Positions 50,888 through 52,389 of a stretch of 52,389 bases of DNA are shown in pieces. Source of the DNA: Nitrospira sp. (GTDB lineage: Bacteria; Nitrospirota; Thermodesulfovibrionia; Thermodesulfovibrionales; Dissulfurispiraceae); assembly GCA_002634385.1 (NCBI GenBank), contig NSJL01000025.1, forward strand, positions 1 to 52,389, in the 5' to 3' direction. How positions within the stretch are numbered: position 1 is the first letter of the stretch; each line of letters opens with the position of its first letter. The notes under the pieces are model-generated. The model was not told the origin of the DNA and did no database searches. It worked only from the letters and a program-made list of their open reading frames with translations. A program made the position numbers and the translations under genes.

Positions 50888-51510
50888 CAGAAGGGGTCCG
50901 CACGATGGGGCCGGAACTCGGGATCGATCCGGGAGACTCCTTTGTATCCCTGTTTGCAACGTATCTGCAGGAATTGAAGAAGTGGAACCGCGCTTATAAC
51001 CTTACCAGCCTGAAAAGCGATAAAGATATAGTTATCAAGCATTTCCTTGACTCCCTCCTTTACCTGGTCTTTATCCCGGAACGGGGCAGGAGCCTCGCCG
51101 ATGTGGGCAGCGGTGCCGGGTTCCCGGGAGTACCGCTCGCACTAGCACGACCGGAACTGAATGTTGCACTTATAGAGCCATCCCGGAAGAAAGTGGCATT
51201 TCTCAACCATATAAAAAGAGCCCTCTCCCTTGACAATGTAGAGGTGCTCGGAGCCCGGGTGGAAGAGATACGGGACCGGCGGTTCGATATTGTGGTCACC
51301 AGAGCTCTCTTCGGCATAGGGGACTTTATCGATGAAGCGGGACACATAGTAAAGGAAGACGGCTTTTTTGTTCTCAGCAAGGGTCCCAAACTCTCAGAGG
51401 AGTTGAAGGCTCTGCCGCCTTCCGCCCGGTACGAGATACGAACGGTTCCTCTTCCTCTGACTTCCCTTGAGCGGCATCTGGTGAAAATTTTTCCCTGCCC
51501 GTCATCGTAG
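50863..51510 (+). CDS. rsmG: 16S rRNA (guanine-527-N7)-methyltransferase RsmG (GidB)
   Basis: The 215-residue protein has LQELKKWNRAYNLTS, HFLDSL, the SAM motif ADVGSGAGFPGVPLA and EVLGARVEEI, all characteristic of RsmG. It methylates G527 of 16S rRNA. The GTG at 50863 with GGAGAGG upstream overlaps mnmG; an ATG at 50905 after AGAAGGGG is an alternative that would give a shorter protein. After it comes the rRNA promoter region instead of parA/parB. Confidence 0.97.
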   Translation: METIRKLLTEGVRTMGPELGIDPGDSFVSLFATYLQELKKWNRAYNLTSLKSDKDIVIKHFLDSLLYLVFIPERGRSLADVGSGAGFPGVPLALARPELNVALIEPSRKKVAFLNHIKRALSLDNVEVLGARVEEIRDRRFDIVVTRALFGIGDFIDEAGHIVKEDGFFVLSKGPKLSEELKALPPSARYEIRTVPLPLTSLERHLVKIFPCPSS

Positions 51511-51595
51511 ATTCTATTGGCAAAGCACTTCCTCTGCGAGGGGCCGTGCTGCTAGTCTCCAAGGAACGACATTACCGCGCCCGCCAAGGTATCCG

Positions 51596-51620
51596 GTGCC
51601 TGCGTACATGGCACGGGGTT
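51596..51620 (+). terminator. Weak candidate terminator after rsmG
   Basis: GTGCC (51596-51600) and GGCAC (51610-51614) could form a short stem, followed by GGGGTTTTT. The stem is only five pairs, so this is tentative. The rest of 51511-51694 shows no gene. Confidence 0.3.
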
Positions 51621-51694
51621 TTTGGGGCCTCTTCAGGGCGTCTTCCGGTTCCATTTTCATTGCTTATTGTTTTTTGAGGAAACTTCTTCTGCAT

Positions 51695-51723
51695 TTGACA
51701 TATTTGTCTGCGGAAGGTATAGT
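51695..51723 (+). promoter_or_regulatory. rRNA promoter P1
   Basis: TTGACA (51695-51700), 17 bases and TATAGT (51718-51723) match consensus closely. TGTTCTTTGAT, a boxA-like string, follows at 51737-51747. Confidence 0.7.
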
Positions 51724-51908
51724 AGAAATCAAGTTTTGTTCTTTGATTATTCCCCCTTCCCTCTTCTTTCCCGTGCTCCCCGTGCTCCATTGAGCCGGAC
51801 AGTGAACGGAGCGGTATCCCGCCCGAAAGAGCCTGCCGGAAGAGCCCGGAAGAAAAGTGCTTCCTATGATTTCGCATTTTTCCGCCCGGCAAGAAGAAAA
51901 AAGAGGGG

Positions 51909-51937
51909 TTGACATCGGCCTTATAATCTGTTATCGT
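51909..51937 (+). promoter_or_regulatory. rRNA promoter P2
   Basis: TTGACA (51909-51914), 17 bases and TATCGT (51932-51937), preceded by GGGG. CTCTTTGAG follows at 51947-51955. The module resembles P3. Confidence 0.7.
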
Positions 51938-52061
51938 AGATAGACGCTCTTTGAGATTGTTCGACTTCTTTACTTTGCGGTTCCGCGCCATTTTCAACAG
52001 ATGGTGGTAGAGGGAAGCGGCTTCTCCGTAACCGATTGTTTTCTAGGAATTCGGGATGGGG

Positions 52062-52090
52062 TTGACAGCAACCGTAGAATTTGTTAGAGT
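52062..52090 (+). promoter_or_regulatory. rRNA promoter P3
   Basis: TTGACA (52062-52067), 17 bases and TAGAGT (52085-52090), preceded by GGGG. GGTCTTTGAG follows at 52103-52112. The 16S start is about 183 bases further on. Confidence 0.7.
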
Positions 52091-52214
52091 AAAGATAACG
52101 ACGGTCTTTGAGTCGTAACAATTTGCTCATCACTCTGCAATGCCTTAAGGTTCAAGCGAGCGTACCTTATTACAGGCAAGTGAGCTTGGAAGCTTTCGGC
52201 AATGTGGAGCTTTT

Positions 52215-52228
52215 TGTTCTTTGAAAAC
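52215..52228 (+). promoter_or_regulatory. boxA-like antitermination site in the 16S leader
   Basis: TGTTCTTTGAAAAC resembles the boxA sequence found before 16S rRNA genes, where Nus factors bind to prevent early termination. It lies about 45 bases before the mature 16S start. Confidence 0.6.
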
Positions 52229-52272
52229 TAAAGGTAGATTCTGTCAATGAGTTTGAGTTTAACAGGAAGAAA

Positions 52273-52389
52273 ACTAATGAGAGTTTGATCCTGGCTCAGA
52301 ACGAACGCTGGCGGCGTGCTTAACACATGCAAGTCGAACGGGGTTATATGGAGTAGCAATACGAGATATAGCCTAGTGGCGGACGGGTG
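52273..52389 (+). rRNA. 16S ribosomal RNA, 5' end only
   Basis: GAGTTTGATCCTGGCTCAG starts at 52281, followed by the conserved GAACGCTGGCGGCG and AACACATGCAAGTCGAACG blocks and, near the right edge, GTGGCGGACGGGTG. The 5' end is placed eight bases before GAGTTTG by analogy with E. coli. Only about 117 bases are in the window, too few for reliable classification. Confidence 0.97.

Overview
This 52.4-kb window is a gene-dense chromosomal segment from a Gram-negative bacterium. The Gram-negative call rests on an outer-membrane porin of the DUF3373 type, an EnvC/FtsEX cell-division set, a lipoprotein and PBP1A. The window ends about 117 bases into a 16S rRNA gene. A short HspR-type dnaJ heat-shock operon, the DUF3373 porin, GH57/GH15 glucan genes and GC-rich coding DNA would suit the Nitrospirota (Nitrospirae). 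That placement is an inference and was not checked against a database.

Layout. 1-1,684: PBP1A, cut by the window edge. 2,127-6,827 (+): uvrC, a PfkB kinase, an APH-fold phosphotransferase and an HDOD protein, tightly packed. 6,889-13,596 (-): a split transketolase, ftsE, ftsX, an EnvC-like activator, a CtpA-like protease and a DEDDy exonuclease. 13,830-16,358 (+): a membrane PAS-GGDEF-EAL protein. 16,391-19,093 (-): a lipoprotein, a TlpA-like thioredoxin and a DUF3373 porin. 19,229-28,188: an alpha-glucan group (GH15, GT4, amylo-alpha-1,6-glucosidase, GH57) with a uracil-DNA glycosylase and one unknown gene. 28,544-29,373: a DUF2383 protein and tRNA-Asn. 29,511-34,183 (-): dnaJ-hspR-clpB-hsp20 with a HAIR-like operator. 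34,442-40,626: an RNA m5U methyltransferase, a GNAT enzyme and a zinc alcohol dehydrogenase, separated by long repeat-rich spacers holding two perfect parS-like palindromes. 40,378-43,091: a small Cys-rich protein, ferrochelatase, an unknown gene and an inositol monophosphatase. 43,327-47,439 (+): a PAP2-GT39 fusion, a GT2 and a flippase-like membrane protein. 47,398-48,981 (-): an HDOD protein joined to a degenerate sigma-54-type AAA+ domain. 49,004-51,510 (+): mnmG and rsmG. 51,695-52,389: three tandem rRNA promoters, a boxA-like site and the 16S start.

The most unusual signals are in non-coding DNA. At least seven genes have an extended -10 box (TGnTATAAT type) ending 5-10 bases before the start codon, most with no Shine-Dalgarno sequence, which suggests leaderless transcripts. 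Two identical 16-bp parS-type palindromes lie 3 kb apart, each beside related repeat DNA in opposite orientation. A 0.6-kb intergenic repeat is duplicated almost exactly, with a hairpin module present in only one copy. Two 240-bp elements with terminal inverted repeats and no ORF look MITE-like. The mnmG-rsmG pair plus parS sites suggests the region is near the replication origin, although parA, parB, dnaA and DnaA boxes were not seen.

Likely cooperation: FtsE, FtsX and the EnvC-like protein couple division to amidase activation. The GT4, debranching enzyme, GH15 and GH57 probably build and trim storage alpha-glucans. HspR probably represses its own chaperone operon. PAP2-GT39, GT2 and the flippase-like protein probably modify envelope glycolipids through polyprenyl-phosphate sugars.
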